Part shown: piece after piece, positions 33,177-34,731 of the stretch
How positions within the stretch are numbered: position 1 is the stretch's first letter
Layout: every line of letters begins with the position of its first letter
Source of the DNA: an uncultured Muribaculaceae bacterium
Lineage (GTDB): Bacteria; Bacteroidota; Bacteroidia; Bacteroidales; Muribaculaceae
Assembly (NCBI GenBank): GCA_905233915.1
Contig: CAJOFM010000021.1
Coordinates: forward strand, 1 to 34,731
DNA: 34,731 bases
Direction: 5' to 3'
The notes under the pieces: model-generated
The model's database searches: none
The model's input: the letters and a program-made list of their open reading frames with translations, nothing else
Told to the model about the DNA's origin: nothing
Program-made: the position numbers and the translations under genes

Positions 33177-33551
33177 ATGAACGAGAAAACAAAAAAACAA
33201 GTGAGCAATGCCATGTCAGCCATCGGCATTATTCTCCTTGCCGCCCATATTGTGGCGGACATCATCTTCGGTGGCTTTGACAAGTGGATCGATTCGCTGC
33301 TCAGCGTTCTAGGAGTGGCACTTATCCTGGGCAGCGGCCTGCTTAGAAGATGGAAACAAGACCTGAGCCGCGTCAGCAAAACGATGATTATCCTCACGGA
33401 TATCCTGTTGGTGGTGGCAGTCTTCATCACGCTCATCAGCCGGCAGGACACATTCCTCTTGGGTTTCGGCGAGGGCATCATGCTTGCGGCAATCGCCTTT
33501 TTCATCATTCTCACCTTAAAGATTCAATACGATCGACACGATGGCGAATGA
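33177..33551 (+). CDS. Small membrane protein of unknown function
   Basis: The 124-aa protein has four predicted membrane helices (residues about 12-33, 38-57, 72-92, 97-118) joined by short loops, and a basic/acidic C-terminus. I do not recognise a family. It lies 23 nt after the preceding membrane protein and probably shares its transcript with the ECF sigma. Base composition and codon use resemble the neighbours, so it is a native gene. Confidence 0.75.
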   Translation: MNEKTKKQVSNAMSAIGIILLAAHIVADIIFGGFDKWIDSLLSVLGVALILGSGLLRRWKQDLSRVSKTMIILTDILLVVAVFITLISRQDTFLLGFGEGIMLAAIAFFIILTLKIQYDRHDGE

Positions 33552-33624
33552 CAGGCGACTGTGTTGCAATAGGAATGGTGACCTATCGACGCCACGCTAG
33601 GCCGAGACGAGAAAAAACAAGAGC

Positions 33625-33640
33625 AGAATGCCCACATTCT
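33625..33640. other. Small dyad near the M16 peptidase promoter
   Basis: AGAATG (33625-33630) and CATTCT (33635-33640) form a 6-bp dyad followed by six A residues. It sits where the -33 element of the downstream promoter should be and could be an operator, or a terminator for the minus strand. Confidence 0.35.
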
Positions 33641-33651
33641 AAAAAATAGAC

Positions 33652-33659
33652 TATCTTTG
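33652..33659 (+). promoter_or_regulatory. Probable -7 element for the M16 peptidase gene
   Basis: TATCTTTG matches TAnnTTTG. No TTG is at the expected -33 position. The leader would be about 112 nt. Confidence 0.55.
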
Positions 33660-33777
33660 CGAGTTAGTTTGGAAGTTTTAACACCTCGTGTGAAACTAAA
33701 ACCATTACTCAACAAGTCTAACAATAACTGGAAATACAGTATATCTCACTTTATAAAAACCAATATTAATCAATCAC

Positions 33778-34731
33778 ATGAAGATGAAAAAAATCTTTGC
33801 TGTAATGTTCATGATGATCATGGCATTCAGCGTGAATGTTACCAAGGCTCAACAGATGGGTCCCATCCCTGTTGACGACCAGGTGCGCATCGGTAAGTTG
33901 GACTGCGGACTGACCTATTACATCCGCCACAACGACTATCCCGAGCATCGCGTGAACTTCTACATCGCCCAGCGCGTGGGCTCCATCCAGGAGGAGGAGA
34001 GCCAGCGCGGTCTTGCCCACTTCCTGGAGCACATGGCCTTCAACGGCAGTGAGCACTTCAACGGCGAGGGCAAGGGCATTATCGACTATACCCGTTCGCT
34101 GGGTGTAGCCTTCGGTAGGAACCTGAACGCCTACACGAGCATTGCCGAGACCGTCTATAACATCGACGACGTGCCCAGCACCCGCCAGAGCGCTATCGAC
34201 TCGTGTCTGCTCATCCTCAAGGACTGGAGCACCGGCCTGTTGCTCACCGATGAGGAGATCGACAAGGAGCGTGGTGTGATCCACGAGGAGTGGCGTCTGG
34301 GCCAGAGCGCACAGATGCGCATGCTCGAGCGCCAGCTGGAAACCCTGTACCCCGATTCCAAGTTCGGCAAGCGCCTGCCCATCGGTCTGATGAGCGTGGT
34401 GGACAATTTCCCCTACAATGAGCTGCGTGACTACTACCACAAGTGGTATCGTCCCGACAACCAGGCCCTGGTTATCGTGGGTGACGTGGATGTGGACCAC
34501 ATCGAGGCCAAGATCAAGGAGATGTACGCCGGTTACACCCTTGACCCCAATGCCGCCCAGGTGACTCTCGAGCCCGTGCCCGACAACGCCAAGCCCATTA
34601 TCGTCGTTGACAAGGACAAGGAGCAGCAGTACAGCGACGTGAGCATCATGTTCAAGCATGATGCCGTGCCCAAGGAGGACAAGGCCAACATGGATTACCT
34701 GATCCTGGACTTCTTCACCGCGCCGGACGAC
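33778..34731 (+). CDS. M16 (insulinase/pitrilysin) family zinc peptidase, C-terminus cut by window edge
   Basis: The open frame covers 318 codons to the right edge. A signal peptide is evident (MKMKKIFAVMFMMIMAFSVNVTKAQ). The zinc motif is the inverted HxxEH: AHFLEHMAFNG around residues 81-91, with the third ligand region KERGVIHEEW about 75 residues later. YRPDNQALVIVGDVD near residue 224 is typical of M16 domains. Full-length Bacteroidales homologs are about 930-950 aa with four M16 domains, so two thirds of the gene is probably outside. It would act in the periplasm on peptides. An in-frame ATG at 33784 is an alternative start. Confidence 0.92.
   Translation, partial: MKMKKIFAVMFMMIMAFSVNVTKAQQMGPIPVDDQVRIGKLDCGLTYYIRHNDYPEHRVNFYIAQRVGSIQEEESQRGLAHFLEHMAFNGSEHFNGEGKGIIDYTRSLGVAFGRNLNAYTSIAETVYNIDDVPSTRQSAIDSCLLILKDWSTGLLLTDEEIDKERGVIHEEWRLGQSAQMRMLERQLETLYPDSKFGKRLPIGLMSVVDNFPYNELRDYYHKWYRPDNQALVIVGDVDVDHIEAKIKEMYAGYTLDPNAAQVTLEPVPDNAKPIIVVDKDKEQQYSDVSIMFKHDAVPKEDKANMDYLILDFFTAPDD

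Overview
The window is a piece of a Bacteroidales chromosome, probably Muribaculaceae or Prevotellaceae. I cannot decide the family without a search. The evidence is a set of promoters of the Bacteroidetes type (TTG, 19-20 bp, TAnnTTTG), the lack of Shine-Dalgarno sequences, r-proteins with long acidic or Ala/Pro tails, a sigma/anti-sigma/STN-TonB receptor set, and an AddB-like nuclease without a Walker A motif. No tRNA, rRNA, CRISPR array or intact insertion sequence was seen.

Layout. 1-851 (-) is a secreted protein cut by the left edge. 1186-6424 (+) is a translation block: rplM-rpsI, a structured leader, rpsB-tsf, then rplY, pth and an S4-domain protein. 6427-10638 (-) holds an AddB-type Fe-S nuclease and holB. 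10770-12450 (+) holds an orphan Vsr mismatch endonuclease and a membrane acyltransferase. 12503-20057 (+) is a complete citrate lyase operon in the order citD, citE, citF, citX, citC-citG fusion, followed by an aconitase-superfamily hydratase of the YbhJ type. NADP isocitrate dehydrogenase follows at 20202-21413. Next come a 42/43-bp tandem array, corA, cdd, a GH73 glucosaminidase, kbl, a toxin-antitoxin pair with a dead toxin, and a (-) strand ECF sigma/anti-sigma/TonB receptor operon. The window ends with an MsbA-type ABC transporter, a second ECF sigma with two membrane proteins, and an M16 peptidase cut by the right edge.

How the genes work together. The cit operon encodes all three lyase subunits and the enzymes that make and attach the prosthetic group. 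The hydratase and Icd could carry citrate on to isocitrate and 2-oxoglutarate. No citrate transporter, oxaloacetate decarboxylase or citrate synthase is present. The citD reading frame is broken near its end by what looks like an 11-nt loss.

The most unusual non-coding signal is a family of 7-nt-periodic arrays with a TTAR core (or its complement) in five intergenic regions. One of them spans the gap between two divergent promoters. There is also a six-unit 9-nt TCTAG array after msbA, and the 42/43-bp tandem array of small hairpins after icd.
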